A stretch of DNA of 64,000 nt from Microbacterium sp. CGR2 (GTDB lineage Bacteria > Actinomycetota > Actinomycetes > Actinomycetales > Microbacteriaceae). The notes under the pieces were generated by a model that saw only the letters and a list, made by a program, of their open reading frames with translations, ran no database searches and was not told the origin of the DNA. Below are positions 43,195 through 52,495 of this stretch, in pieces (position 1 is the stretch's first letter; each line of letters opens with the position of its first letter). The position numbers were made by a program, and so were the translations under genes. The stretch is from contig NZ_RBHX01000001.1 of assembly GCF_003626735.1 (NCBI RefSeq), positions 1,302,001 through 1,366,000 on the forward strand. Direction: 5' to 3'.

Positions 43195-44152
43195 ATGCCT
43201 CGGGAGCCGGGCCGCCCGGACCCGGCCAGATGCGGTCCAGCTCGGCGAGGTCTTCTTCGGTGAGTTCTATGTCCAGCGACGCCAGCGCGCTGTGCAGATG
43301 CGGCATCCGCCGCGGTCCGACGATCGGCGCGGTGACGGTGGGCTGATGGAGCAGCCAAGCCAGCCCGAGGGCTGCCGGATCGACCCCGCGGTCGTCAGCG
43401 AACCGCTCGTACCGCTCGACCTGCTCACGTCGGTGCCCGCTGAGCCGCGCCGCGTCACTGCGCGAGGTGTCGGTCTTTCGAAGCACGCCGGCGAGCTCGC
43501 CGCCGGCGAGCGGTGACCAGGGAAGCAGGCCCATGCCGTATTCGGCGGCCGCCGGCGCGACTTCGAGTTCGACCGTCCGTTTCGCCAGACTGTAGACCGA
43601 CTGCTCTGTCACGAGAGGCTGTCGGCGTCCGGCAACCGCGTTCTCCTGGTACTGGGCGATGTTCCATCCGGCGAAGTTGGACGATCCGACATAGACGATC
43701 TTTCCTTGATCGGCGAGACGGGAGAACGCGTCCTGCACCTCATCGACGTGCACCCCCTTGTCGATGTGGTGCATCTGATAGAGATCGATGCGATCCGTCT
43801 GGAGACGACGGAGCGACGCCTCGACGGCACGACGGATGTTGAGCGATGAGAGTCCTTCGTCATTCACGCCTGCGCCCATCCGTCCGTACACCTTCGTGGC
43901 GAGGACGATCTCGTCGCGGTGCCCGCGCGAGGAGAGCCATCGACCGACCAGCTCCTCGGTCTGCCCGGGTTCGTCGCCCCACGGCCGGCCGCCGTACACG
44001 TCGGCGGTATCGAAGAAGTTCACCCCCGCTTCGAAAGCCGCGTCGAGGATCTCGAAGGATTCCTCCTCACCGATCACGGGTCCCATGTTCATCGTCCCCA
44101 GTGCGATCCGGCTCACCCGCGCTCCGGCGCGACCCAACTTCGTGTATTTCAT
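43184..44152 (-). CDS. Aldo/keto reductase
   Basis: A 322-residue NADPH-dependent aldo/keto reductase of the YajO/tas-like subfamily. The catalytic tetrad is Asp48, Tyr53, Lys87 and His128 (FFDTADVYGG, LATKVYG, LYQMHHID). The NADP-binding end is present (P-I-V-G-P-R-R-M). It is in the sugar operon, overlapping the GH42 stop by four bases and the MFS start by 11. Acts on an aldehyde or keto-sugar; the exact substrate cannot be told. The ATG at 44152 matches the family start MKYTKLGRAG. Confidence 0.9.
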   Translation of the reverse strand: MKYTKLGRAGARVSRIALGTMNMGPVIGEEESFEILDAAFEAGVNFFDTADVYGGRPWGDEPGQTEELVGRWLSSRGHRDEIVLATKVYGRMGAGVNDEGLSSLNIRRAVEASLRRLQTDRIDLYQMHHIDKGVHVDEVQDAFSRLADQGKIVYVGSSNFAGWNIAQYQENAVAGRRQPLVTEQSVYSLAKRTVELEVAPAAAEYGMGLLPWSPLAGGELAGVLRKTDTSRSDAARLSGHRREQVERYERFADDRGVDPAALGLAWLLHQPTVTAPIVGPRRMPHLHSALASLDIELTEEDLAELDRIWPGPGGPAPEAYAW

Positions 44153-46140
44153 GACGTTTCCTCCTCGGTTCGGATGATGGCCCACTCGTACGGCTGCAAC
44201 CGCAGCTGAGTGACCGGCTGAGATGTATGAATGTCCGTGCCGCTGATGGGCACGGTGGCGTCGATGCCTCCGTGGTTGATGATCGTCACGTACTCGCCCC
44301 GTCGGCTCGCATCGACGAAGGGGACGGGAGCTCCGTCCAGCAGGGACTCGATGCCGAGGGTGGCGCAGAGGGATTCCAAGATCGCGCGTGCGGCGGAGGC
44401 GTCGGGCACTGTCGCGAGGTAGTCGGCATGACCGTCGCCGAAAGTGTTGCGAGTGAGCGCCGGTGCGCCGACCTCCCGGCCGCCAGCGAATCGTCCGATC
44501 ACCTCCGCGCCGTGCACCCGGATCACCTCGGCGGCGGTGTGACCGCGGAGATCTCCGAACGGCGTGTGCACCGTCACGCTGTCGAGGCCCGGCCCATGGT
44601 CGCCTCCGGGTGGGACCAGAGCGCCGAACTCGAGCGCCTCGATGCCGAGCACTTCGCGGAGGGCGACCGTGAAGCCGCCTTCGCGGAAGGCGCAGTCCGC
44701 GTCGACGACATCGGAGAAGGCCGTCACGAAGAGGTGTCCGCCTGCTTCGACGTAATGACGGAGGACCCCGGCGGTGCGGTCGTCGACCAGGAAGAGGCTC
44801 GGGGCGATGACGAGGTCGTAGCGGGACAGGTCCTCGTCGCCGCGGACGAGGTCGACGGGGAGGTGAAGCTGCTGCGCGGCGCCGTGCCATGCGCGCGCAT
44901 GCGCCTCGTAGTCGACGACCGTCGGCAGGTCTGGACTGCTCGCCGCCCACCAGCTGTCCCACTGGAACACCAGGGCGATGCGGGCGCCGCTGGTGCCGGC
45001 GGGGAGTTCGGGCAGCGCGCGCAGAGCCTCTCCGAGCCGGACGACCTCGCGCCAGATCCGGGTGTCGGTGCCGGCGTGCGGCAGCATCGCGGAGTGGAAT
45101 TTCTCAGCCCCGCGGCGGGACTGACGCCACTGGAAGAAGAGGATCCCGTCCGCGCCACGGCCCACCGACTGCAGCGACAGCGCCTCAGCCTGGCCCGGAG
45201 CTTTGGGAGCATTGGTGATTCGGGAGTTCGCCGCCTCCGTCGCCTGCTCCATCACCAGCCAGGGGAGGCCCGGCTTCAACGAGCGCATGAGGTCTCTGGT
45301 GAACGCGGAGTCGAGGTACGCTTCGGGGTCGTTCGGATCCGGGTACGTGTCGTCGGAGATGATGTCGACCTCCTGAGCCCACCGCCAGTAGTCGGCCGCG
45401 GGAAAGGCTCCCATGAAGTTCGTCGTGACGGGCTGGGTCGCTCCCGCGGCGCGGAGAATGTCACGCTCCATCACGAACAGTTCCAACAGAGCGTCCGAGG
45501 TGAACCGGCGGAAGTCGAGTTCGGACGCGGGGTTGTGTATGTACGGAGCGTGGCGCGGAAGCGGAACCTCGTCGAACGAGCCGAAGCCCTGTGACCAGAA
45601 CACCGTCCCCCAACGGGCGTTGAGCGTGCCGATGTCGCGATACTTCTCCTGCAGCCAGCGACGGAATGCCCGCTCGGCGTTCTCCGAGTAATCGTGATGT
45701 AGGTGGCAGCCGTACTCGTTGTTCACGTGCCACATCTGCACGGCCGGATGCCGGGCATACCGTGCTGCCATCGTCGCGACGAGGTCGGAGGCGAGCCGTC
45801 GGTATTCGGGCGACGTCGGTGCGTAGTGCTGACGGCTGCCCGGCGAGTAGACGACGCCCTCACGGTCGCGCGGCAGCATCTGCGGATAGGCGGTCGTCGC
45901 CCACGGAGGTGGTGAGGCTGTGGCCGTGGCCAGGTTCACTCCGATACCCGCGCCGTGCAGCAGATCGAGGATCTCGTCCAGCCAGTCCCAGTCGAATTCG
46001 CCCTCCCTCCGTTGGATGCGCCCCCAGGCGAACACGCCGACGGTCACGAGAGTGACGCCGGCCTCCTGCATCCGTTCGATGTCCTCCTGCCAGATCGCTC
46101 GGTCCCACTGTTCGGGGTAGTAGTCGCCGCCGTAGTGCAT
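44149..46140 (-). CDS. GH42 family beta-galactosidase
   Basis: A 663-residue glycoside hydrolase of family 42. The TIM barrel starts at MHYGGDYYPEQW and holds the acid/base Glu142 (HVNNEYG) and the nucleophile Glu298 (PWLVMEQ). A trimerisation domain follows (about 390-600) and a small beta domain to the end, the standard three-domain layout. No signal peptide, so it works in the cytoplasm on imported oligosaccharides. The ATG at 46140 is taken because it has AAGGA upstream and matches the family start; an upstream start in the same frame adds twelve unconserved residues. It is coded between the LacI gene and the reductase. Substrate: probably a beta- or alpha-galactoside or arabinoside. Confidence 0.93.
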   Translation of the reverse strand: MHYGGDYYPEQWDRAIWQEDIERMQEAGVTLVTVGVFAWGRIQRREGEFDWDWLDEILDLLHGAGIGVNLATATASPPPWATTAYPQMLPRDREGVVYSPGSRQHYAPTSPEYRRLASDLVATMAARYARHPAVQMWHVNNEYGCHLHHDYSENAERAFRRWLQEKYRDIGTLNARWGTVFWSQGFGSFDEVPLPRHAPYIHNPASELDFRRFTSDALLELFVMERDILRAAGATQPVTTNFMGAFPAADYWRWAQEVDIISDDTYPDPNDPEAYLDSAFTRDLMRSLKPGLPWLVMEQATEAANSRITNAPKAPGQAEALSLQSVGRGADGILFFQWRQSRRGAEKFHSAMLPHAGTDTRIWREVVRLGEALRALPELPAGTSGARIALVFQWDSWWAASSPDLPTVVDYEAHARAWHGAAQQLHLPVDLVRGDEDLSRYDLVIAPSLFLVDDRTAGVLRHYVEAGGHLFVTAFSDVVDADCAFREGGFTVALREVLGIEALEFGALVPPGGDHGPGLDSVTVHTPFGDLRGHTAAEVIRVHGAEVIGRFAGGREVGAPALTRNTFGDGHADYLATVPDASAARAILESLCATLGIESLLDGAPVPFVDASRRGEYVTIINHGGIDATVPISGTDIHTSQPVTQLRLQPYEWAIIRTEEETS

Positions 46141-46198
46141 GCTCGTCCTTCGTCGAATCGGGGCGCTCTCGGGCACAGGGCGGCCGAGGTGCGGGAAT

Positions 46199-47203
46199 TC
46201 AATGGGTGCGGGTGGATTGGCGCTGTACGAGAGAGGGTTGGAACCGCACGGATTCCAGGGACTCGGCGGGACCCGCGAGGGCCGCGAGCAGAAGGCCTGC
46301 CGCCCGGCGCCCCATCTCGACGCTCGGCTGACTGATCGATGTCAGCGGCACGATGGCGGAGCCGGCGAAGTCGATGTCGTCGTATCCGATGATCGCGATA
46401 TCCGCGGGCACGGAGACCCCGTGATGGATCAGGCTCTGCAGGATCCCGAGTGCGACCTCGTCGTTGCCGCCGAAGACCCCGTCAGGACGATCCGCCGGGT
46501 CCATAGCCGCGATGCGATCGCCGATATCCCGACCGAGGCGAACGTTGAGAGTCGTCGTCTCGATGACGCTGAAGCGTGCTCCGGCCTGCGTCACGGCGCG
46601 CTGCGCACCCTCGAAGCGCTCCCGCATCTGAGCGACGCGGAACGGGCCGCCGACGAACGCCACGTGCCGAGCGCCCGCCGCGAGAAGATGCTCCGCCGCC
46701 ATGGCTCCCCCGCGCACGTCGTCCAGCGACACGGACAGATGGACTCCGGACGGGTCCGCGCGGTCCACCAGCACGATGGGTACGTCGCGCTTTTCGAACC
46801 GGTCCAGACCCGAGAGGTCGTCCGAGACGGGCGCGAGCAGGATCCCGTCGAGTCGCTGCCGGTCGAACAGATCCAGGTATCGCGATTCCCGTTCGTGCGA
46901 GTCGTAGCTGTTGCCGACGATCACGGCGTAGCCGGACTGCTCGGCGACCTCTTCCGCACCCAGCACGGCGCCCGAGAAGAAGGGGTTCGTGATGTTGATG
47001 ACAGCCATCCCGATCGCATCGCTGCGCCCCGCTCGCAGCTGCCGGGCGGCGACGTTGGGCACATAGCCGAGTTCGTCGATCGCCTGGTGCACGCGGAGCG
47101 CGGCGGATGCCGAGACCAGCTCCGGCCGATTCAGAACGTTCGAGACCGTGGCGACGGAGAGCCCTGCACGGCTCGCGACGTCGCGGATGCCGACATCAGC
47201 CAC
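46199..47203 (-). CDS. LacI-family repressor of the sugar operon
   Basis: A 334-residue LacI-type regulator. The helix-turn-helix and hinge are typical: IRDVASRAGLSVATVSNVLNRPELVSASAALRVHQAIDELGYVPNVAARQLR. The ligand domain has the usual AVINITNPFFSGAVLGAE, GILLAPVSDD, HVAFVGGP, GVFGGNDEVALGIL and IIGYDDIDFAG strings. Two starts are possible. GTG at 47203 is chosen because GGAGG sits five bases before it; GTG at 47218 has no such site. It likely binds the tandem TGAAACGTTT sites at 53336-53361 and responds to the sugar taken up by the ABC system. It is within the operon, so it may be autoregulated. Confidence 0.92.
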   Translation of the reverse strand: MADVGIRDVASRAGLSVATVSNVLNRPELVSASAALRVHQAIDELGYVPNVAARQLRAGRSDAIGMAVINITNPFFSGAVLGAEEVAEQSGYAVIVGNSYDSHERESRYLDLFDRQRLDGILLAPVSDDLSGLDRFEKRDVPIVLVDRADPSGVHLSVSLDDVRGGAMAAEHLLAAGARHVAFVGGPFRVAQMRERFEGAQRAVTQAGARFSVIETTTLNVRLGRDIGDRIAAMDPADRPDGVFGGNDEVALGILQSLIHHGVSVPADIAIIGYDDIDFAGSAIVPLTSISQPSVEMGRRAAGLLLAALAGPAESLESVRFQPSLVQRQSTRTH

Positions 47204-47663
47204 GGCGACCTCCCACACGCTGCAGGCTCGTCAGGAGATCGATCCGTGCGTCGATCTTCTCCGCAGCGGGACCGTGCACGATGCTGACCGCCCACGGGGC
47301 GTCCGTCGCAAGCCCGATGCCGCCCTCTTCGGCGTCGTCCGTCGGAGACGCGGAGACGAGAGCGATGCCGGCGGTGCGTACGGAGGTGCCGTGGTCTTTC
47401 CACTCCTTGGTGGGGGCCGGGTAGAAGACCACGCGGCCTGCGTGGAGCTGGAGGGACGCGGCCAGTCGGCCGTGGCTGAAGATCTCGAGCCGGTCACCCC
47501 GGTCCGACGCCAGCATGAGGTATCCGGCGACGAGTCGCCATTTCGGTGTGAACGACACATGGGCGTCGGTGAAGGAGCCGAGTTCATCGCCGGCGGGGCT
47601 GCCGACTCGTACGAGCTCGTAATCGATGGCGTCGACCGCGATCCCCTTCCACATCTTTCTCAC
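47196..47663 (-). CDS. Hypothetical protein of the sugar operon
   Basis: A 155-residue protein with no family that I recognise. It looks beta-rich: VDAIDYELVRVGSPAGDELGSFTDAHVSFTPKW, RLEIFSHGRLAASLQLHAGRVVFYPAP. It contains no Cys motif, signal peptide or membrane helix. The GTG start at 47663 is chosen on GGAGG seven bases upstream and overlaps the ThuA stop; its end overlaps the LacI start by eight bases. Tight coupling between a ThuA-like protein and a repressor suggests a role in the same catabolic step, but that is inference. Confidence 0.65.
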   Translation of the reverse strand: MRKMWKGIAVDAIDYELVRVGSPAGDELGSFTDAHVSFTPKWRLVAGYLMLASDRGDRLEIFSHGRLAASLQLHAGRVVFYPAPTKEWKDHGTSVRTAGIALVSASPTDDAEEGGIGLATDAPWAVSIVHGPAAEKIDARIDLLTSLQRVGGRRG

Positions 47664-48352
47664 CTATGCGCCTCCGATGCCGTCAGAAGCGCGCCCGCGG
47701 TCGCCGCAAGCCACTCCGCGTGCACGGCGGACTCGAAGGACTCGACGCCATGACCGAGGGCGTCGTAGACGACGGGCCCGCCGCTCGGAGTCGGCCCGGT
47801 CCACCATACGAGCGGATACGTGGTGCCGTCCTCGGTGTGCCGGGCCAGCACCTGCACGTGGGGACGAACGTCCAGCGAAGTGTATCGCTCGTCATAGACG
47901 AAGAAATCACCTGGGAACGCCACCATGCCCGATGGAGAGGTCTCGACAGCGGCCGTCTGGATGAGCGCGTTGCCGATCTGCGGATGCATGCTGACTCCCG
48001 GCACCCAGCGGCCGCCGAGCATGCGGAACCAGCGCTCATCGTCCCGGAAGGCCAGGGAGCTCGAGTGCATGGCGAGTATCGGACCTCCTGCACGATGGTG
48101 CGCCTCGATCGCGTCGACCTGGGCGCCGGACGGGGACGGCGGAACCGAAAGGTCGCCGCTCACGTTGAGCACGAGCAGATCGGCGGGACCCCAGGAGCTC
48201 GGATCGATCGTGGTCGCGATCCGCACATCGCCGACACCGCTCACGACATCCGCGATCGCAGCGGAGGTGGCATCGAGCGCGTGCCAGGGGTCAGCATGGC
48301 CGTCGGCGCCGCTCACGATGACCACACGGCGCGCGGTTCCCGGATCAGTCAT
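47660..48352 (-). CDS. ThuA-like domain protein
   Basis: A 230-residue protein with a ThuA-like fold related to class I glutamine amidotransferases, described from trehalose/sugar utilisation operons. Family signals: VVIVSGADGHADPWHA at the start, LLVLNVSGDLSVPP, ILAMHSSSLAFRDD, W-V-P-G-V-S-M-H-P, PLVWWTG and GGPVVYDALGHGVESFES near the end, whose D-x-L-G-H-x-x-x-S is typical of ThuA. No obvious catalytic Cys is at the amidotransferase elbow. It overlaps both flanking genes by 4-8 bases. Function in the sugar pathway is inferred from context only. Confidence 0.8.
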   Translation of the reverse strand: MTDPGTARRVVIVSGADGHADPWHALDATSAAIADVVSGVGDVRIATTIDPSSWGPADLLVLNVSGDLSVPPSPSGAQVDAIEAHHRAGGPILAMHSSSLAFRDDERWFRMLGGRWVPGVSMHPQIGNALIQTAAVETSPSGMVAFPGDFFVYDERYTSLDVRPHVQVLARHTEDGTTYPLVWWTGPTPSGGPVVYDALGHGVESFESAVHAEWLAATAGALLTASEAHR

Positions 48353-49304
48353 TGATCCACGTCCGCTCTGCGGGGCGCAGGCTGTCGAGCTCGTCCCACA
48401 GCTCGTCCGGGATGGGAACTGCGAGCTGGGTGATGGTGTCCTGAAGCTGCGCAGGTGAAACCATCCCGCAGATCGTGGAGTGGATGCGAGGATCGCGCGT
48501 CGAAGCTTGCAGTGCCGCCGCGATCAGCGGCACGCCGTGACGTTCGCACGCGCGTCCCATCGCGTCGACGGCGGTGAGCAGCTCATCCTGAGCCCTTCGG
48601 TAGTGATAGTTGTCGGTGACACGCGGCCATGCGCTCAGGATGCCGCCGCCATAGACCGCGCCGTTGATCACTCCGATTCCTGCTTCCGCGGCGACCGTGA
48701 GCAGCTCGTCCGCCGTGCGGTCTACCAGTGTGAAGCGGTTGTGCGTGATCAGGGCGTCGAAGATCCCGGTTTCGACGAATCGCTGCAGCAGCGTCGCCGG
48801 TCCGCCAGAGATGCCGACGTGATCGGCATACCCCTCATCGCGCAGCGCCATGAGCGTTTCGACGGGGCCGCCGGCTTCCATTGCCTGTTCGAAGGTGATG
48901 TGCTCGGGGTCGTGCAGGTACAGCAACGGCACTCGAGAGAGACCGAGGCGGGTGAGGCTTTCGTCCAACGAACGTCGCATCCGGTCGCGATCGAAGGAGT
49001 CCGTGATCGGATCGCGATCGAGCTTCGTCTGGATGACGAAGTCGTCCGGCGCCTCGGCCTGAGCCAGAGCCACTCCGATCCGCCGCTCACTCTCGCCGTC
49101 TCCGTAGTTGTTGGATGTGTCGAGGAAGTTGACCGACGAGCTGAAGGCGGCATGGACCGTCGATACGGCATCCTCCTCGGGAACGGTCAGTCCGTGCACC
49201 GGAGAGGCCACACCCCATGCTGCGGTACCGAGACAGACGGGCGACACGCGCAGGCCGGTTCGGCCCAGCTCCACCCGGCCGATCGTGATGTCGACGGAAG
49301 TCAT
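48345..49304 (-). CDS. Aldo/keto reductase, D-threo-aldose 1-dehydrogenase-like
   Basis: A 319-residue aldo/keto reductase. The N-terminal VELGRTGLRVSPVCLGTAAWG is the family start, followed by NFLDTSNNYGDGESERRIG (Asp and Tyr of the tetrad), IQTKLDRD (Lys) and LLYLHDPEHI (His). The D-P-E-H-x-x-F-E insert and the GVINGAVYGGGILS segment are typical of the D-threo-aldose/L-fucose dehydrogenase group, which oxidise L-fucose, D-arabinose or L-galactose. It is downstream of the sugar permeases with a four-base overlap. The group assignment points to an aldose as the operon substrate. Confidence 0.86.
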   Translation of the reverse strand: MTSVDITIGRVELGRTGLRVSPVCLGTAAWGVASPVHGLTVPEEDAVSTVHAAFSSSVNFLDTSNNYGDGESERRIGVALAQAEAPDDFVIQTKLDRDPITDSFDRDRMRRSLDESLTRLGLSRVPLLYLHDPEHITFEQAMEAGGPVETLMALRDEGYADHVGISGGPATLLQRFVETGIFDALITHNRFTLVDRTADELLTVAAEAGIGVINGAVYGGGILSAWPRVTDNYHYRRAQDELLTAVDAMGRACERHGVPLIAAALQASTRDPRIHSTICGMVSPAQLQDTITQLAVPIPDELWDELDSLRPAERTWIND

Positions 49305-50302
49305 TCGAACGAGTCACCTCCTCGGAGACGGTCCACCAGCACAGCGACGATCAGGATCGCAGCGACGATGAGGTCGAGGTAGTCAGGATCGAAGAAGTTG
49401 ATGTTCAGGATATTCGTGATCCCGGCGACCACGAGCAGGCCGAACAGTCCGCCGAGGGGATTTCCCACGCCTCCACGGGTGATGGAATAACCGCCGATCA
49501 TGAGCGCGGCGTAGATCTGGAACTCGAGTCCGATGCCGAGGACGTTCGAGGCGGAGCCCAACTGGCCGACGTAGAGGATCCCGCCGATGGCTGCACCCAC
49601 GCTGCTGGCCACGAGCGCTGCGATGCGCACGCGCGAGACCGAGATGCCGGCACGAGCTGCGGCGCGGGGATCACCGCCGACCGCCTGCACCTTTCGGCCT
49701 CCTCGCGTCTTGGAGACGAACCCGGCGGCGATGAGAGTCAGGCCCATGGCGATCAGCAGCAGAGTCGGGAAGCCGAGCACAGCGCCCTGGGTGAGGTCGT
49801 ACAGCGGCTCGACCAGTGTCGTGGGCGGCGCGTTCACCACGATCACCTGACACAGCCCGCGCAGAAGGGTCAGCATCCCGAGGGTTACCGCGAGAGGCTC
49901 GGCGCCGAACCGGACGATGACCAGCGCGTTGACGAGCCCGACCACCGCTCCCACGACGACGGTGATGCCGGCGACGAGCCAGGGGTCCAGCCCCGCCGAG
50001 ACCAGCTGATTGAAGATGACCGCGCCGAAGCCGACCATCGAGCCGATCGAAAGGTCCACGACCCCGGCCAACAGGGCGAACGATGCCATCACGGCGACGA
50101 TGAGGGGTATCGCGACGCTCACTCCGACGATCTGGATGTTCGACGGTGAGAGGAAACCCGGTCCTGTCCACAGGAGCCCGATGATGATGGTCGCCGCGAG
50201 CGTGACCCCGATGCTGCCGATCGGCCCCTTGAGCGACTCGACCACGCGAGCGCGGCCGGAAGGTGGCGCATCGCTGAACAGCTGCGCGGTAGTGGTGGTC
50301 AT
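49301..50302 (-). CDS. Ribose-type ABC sugar transporter permease 2
   Basis: A 333-residue permease of the RbsC/branched-chain-type superfamily with about nine helices. Landmarks are ALLAGVVDLSIGSMVGFGA, LGMLTLLRGL, VGGDPRAAARAGISVSRVRIAAL (cytoplasmic coupling loop) and LIGGYSITRGGVGNPLGGLFG-type G-rich loop. The ATG at 50302 has GAGGAG ten bases upstream. It overlaps the other permease stop by four bases and the reductase start by four. It is one half of the membrane channel. Confidence 0.92.
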   Translation of the reverse strand: MTTTTAQLFSDAPPSGRARVVESLKGPIGSIGVTLAATIIIGLLWTGPGFLSPSNIQIVGVSVAIPLIVAVMASFALLAGVVDLSIGSMVGFGAVIFNQLVSAGLDPWLVAGITVVVGAVVGLVNALVIVRFGAEPLAVTLGMLTLLRGLCQVIVVNAPPTTLVEPLYDLTQGAVLGFPTLLLIAMGLTLIAAGFVSKTRGGRKVQAVGGDPRAAARAGISVSRVRIAALVASSVGAAIGGILYVGQLGSASNVLGIGLEFQIYAALMIGGYSITRGGVGNPLGGLFGLLVVAGITNILNINFFDPDYLDLIVAAILIVAVLVDRLRGGDSFE

Positions 50303-51318
50303 CGTGCGCTCCTCTTCAGGCGGAAGCCATCGAATCCGACGGCGAAAATCAGTAGTGCGCCTTGGAAGACCATCGCCCATGCCGGAGCGAGGCCGAAGAA
50401 GGCGATGGAGGTCGGGATGGTGGCGAGGAAGCCGACGCTCAGCAGCAGGACGAGCAGGTTGCCTTTGCCGCCGGAGAGGCTCACGCCGGCGAGGATGACC
50501 GCGGCGATGACGATCAACTGGAACCCGGCGCCGGCGTTCGGGGTGAAGCTCGGGTTGACGGCGGTGAACATCACTCCGGACAGGCCGGCGACCGCACCGG
50601 CGCCGATGAAGGTGCCGAGGCGAGCCCGGCGCAGCGAGATGCCGCGCGCTTTGGCGGCCTGGGCGTTGCCACCGACGGCGATGAGTCGGCGACCCCACCG
50701 GGTGTAGGCCAGAGCGAGGCCGGCGAGGACGACGACGGCGATCATCGGCCAGAAGATGTTCGGAAGCCCGAGGAACCTCCCGAGACCGAACTGGCGCAGC
50801 TCGCTGCCGGCGGGGATCTGCGCCGACTGGAAGAGGAGCAGCATGAGCGCGAGGCCGCCGAACCCCGTCGCGAGCGTCACGATGATCGGATTCAGCTTGC
50901 CGAACACGACGATCAGGCCGTTGAGTGCTCCCCAGGCGGCACCGGTGAGGATTCCGACCGTGACGGCGACGGCCGTCGGGCCGCCGGCGTTGAGCACCAT
51001 CACCGTCGTCCAAGCGCTGAGGATCAGACTCACGGGCAGGCTCAGGTCCAGGAGGCCGCCGCTGATCACGACAAGAGATTGCGCGACGGCGAGCATGCCG
51101 GAGATGGATGCGGTGAAGGTCACCGCGAGCAGGGTCTGGGTCGACAGGAAGTCAGGGCGGACGATGGTGGTCACCACGATGAGAAGCACCCACACGCCTG
51201 CGATCGTCAGGGCATCTCGAACCGCCGTGCCCGACCGGGCGTCGGAACGGCCTGCCGGCACGTTCCGACGCCCGGCGGGGGTCGCCGGTTCGGTCGAGGA
51301 GAGGAGAGAGGATTCCAT
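50299..51318 (-). CDS. Ribose-type ABC sugar transporter permease 1
   Basis: A 339-residue permease of the RbsC family, partner to the next gene. It has SLVVISGGLLDLSLPVSLILSA, LNPIIVTLATGFGGLAL, the coupling loop VGGNAQAAKARGISLRRARLG, and GVSLSGGKGNLLVLLLSVGF. A 55-residue polar N-terminus precedes the first helix. ATG at 51318 is the start that fits the family; the longer frame in front is spurious. It follows the substrate-binding gene by 35 bases. Confidence 0.92.
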   Translation of the reverse strand: MESSLLSSTEPATPAGRRNVPAGRSDARSGTAVRDALTIAGVWVLLIVVTTIVRPDFLSTQTLLAVTFTASISGMLAVAQSLVVISGGLLDLSLPVSLILSAWTTVMVLNAGGPTAVAVTVGILTGAAWGALNGLIVVFGKLNPIIVTLATGFGGLALMLLLFQSAQIPAGSELRQFGLGRFLGLPNIFWPMIAVVVLAGLALAYTRWGRRLIAVGGNAQAAKARGISLRRARLGTFIGAGAVAGLSGVMFTAVNPSFTPNAGAGFQLIVIAAVILAGVSLSGGKGNLLVLLLSVGFLATIPTSIAFFGLAPAWAMVFQGALLIFAVGFDGFRLKRSAR

Positions 51319-51353
51319 GATCTGTCGTACGCGTCTCAATCGACCGGGCGGAT

Positions 51354-52442
51354 TCAGGGCTGGCAGAACAGGTCGTAGAGCGTGGTTCCCTCCGGAGCAT
51401 CCGCCAGGGCAGCGACACGGTCGTCGATGCTCGGAATCTCGGATGCCTGCTCCTGGCTCACGGCGCACGGCGTCACACTGACAGCGGCGTCGTCGCCGGT
51501 GTCTTTGACTTCCGGGGCCTCACCGGCGGCGATCTGGTCGGCGATCTCGAACGCGAAGGCGGGGTATCCCTCGAGGAAGTACATCACGCTGCCAGCGAGG
51601 TTCGGGTCGACGTTGTCGCCTGTGATGAGTCCGCCGTCCTGGCCCCACCCCATGATCGAGGCATCGCGGCCCAGCTGGGTCGCCGCCTGCAGTGCGCCCA
51701 CGACGGCCTGGTCGTTGAGGCCGACGACGAGGATGTTCTCCGCGTCCGGGTTGGCGGCGAACACGCCGGGCGCGTTGGCCAGGGACGTGGTGAGGTTCCC
51801 ATCCGCCTCGAACGACACATACGCGTCTTCTGGGATGTCCGGGCATGTCTCCTTCACGGCGTCGCGGGCGTTGCCGGTGCGCCACGTGTTGATCTGACCG
51901 GCCGATGTCCCCTCCGCGGAGATCACCAGGTCGACGTCGCAGTCCCACTCCTGCTTGGCGAGTTCGCCCAGGCGCGTTCCACCCTCTGTCCCGGCGTCGG
52001 CGTTGTCCACCCCGACGAAATACCAGCCCTCCTGAGCGATGTCGAAGGTGATGACGGGAATCTCGGCATCGGCGTACTTCTTGGCGATCACCGGGTTCAC
52101 CGACGGCTGACCGTTGAACATCATCACGACGTCGACGCCCTGCTGGATGAAGAGGTCGGCGTTCTTGGTAGCGGTCGCCTCGCTGTTGTCGTTGCTCAGC
52201 TCGACGAACTCCCAGTCGCGCTGCTCGGCGAGAGCGGCGGCGACGTCGCCCTGCAGCTCCTGCCAATCGGCGTCAGGCTGGCCGCCGACGGCGAAACCGA
52301 CGGTGAAGGTGTCGTCATCGCCGCCGCCGGTTCCCGCACCGCTGCCGGTGTCGCCGACGGTGCTGCAACCGGTCAGAAGAGCTGTCGCCGCGGCGACGGA
52401 GATGATGCCCGCGCGGAGGCGGGGGACAGTGGAGTGCTTCAT
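51354..52442 (-). CDS. Sugar ABC transporter substrate-binding lipoprotein
   Basis: A 362-residue lipoprotein of the ribose/galactose-binding (type I periplasmic) fold. The lipobox LTGC gives Cys26 and is followed by a Gly/Asp linker. The fold shows FTVGFAVGGQPDADWQELQGDV, FIQQGVDVVMMFNGQPSVNPVIAKKYADAEIPVITFDI, VGVDNADAGTEGGTRLGELAKQEW and NILVVGLNDQAVVGALQAA. The ATG at 52442 is preceded by AAAGGAG at good spacing. It captures a monosaccharide or small oligosaccharide and delivers it to the two permeases encoded next. Confidence 0.92.
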   Translation of the reverse strand: MKHSTVPRLRAGIISVAAATALLTGCSTVGDTGSGAGTGGGDDDTFTVGFAVGGQPDADWQELQGDVAAALAEQRDWEFVELSNDNSEATATKNADLFIQQGVDVVMMFNGQPSVNPVIAKKYADAEIPVITFDIAQEGWYFVGVDNADAGTEGGTRLGELAKQEWDCDVDLVISAEGTSAGQINTWRTGNARDAVKETCPDIPEDAYVSFEADGNLTTSLANAPGVFAANPDAENILVVGLNDQAVVGALQAATQLGRDASIMGWGQDGGLITGDNVDPNLAGSVMYFLEGYPAFAFEIADQIAAGEAPEVKDTGDDAAVSVTPCAVSQEQASEIPSIDDRVAALADAPEGTTLYDLFCQP

Positions 52443-52495
52443 TGCAAATGCTCCTTTGTGATTTCGGACGTGCTCGGTGGATTCAGGCAAACGTT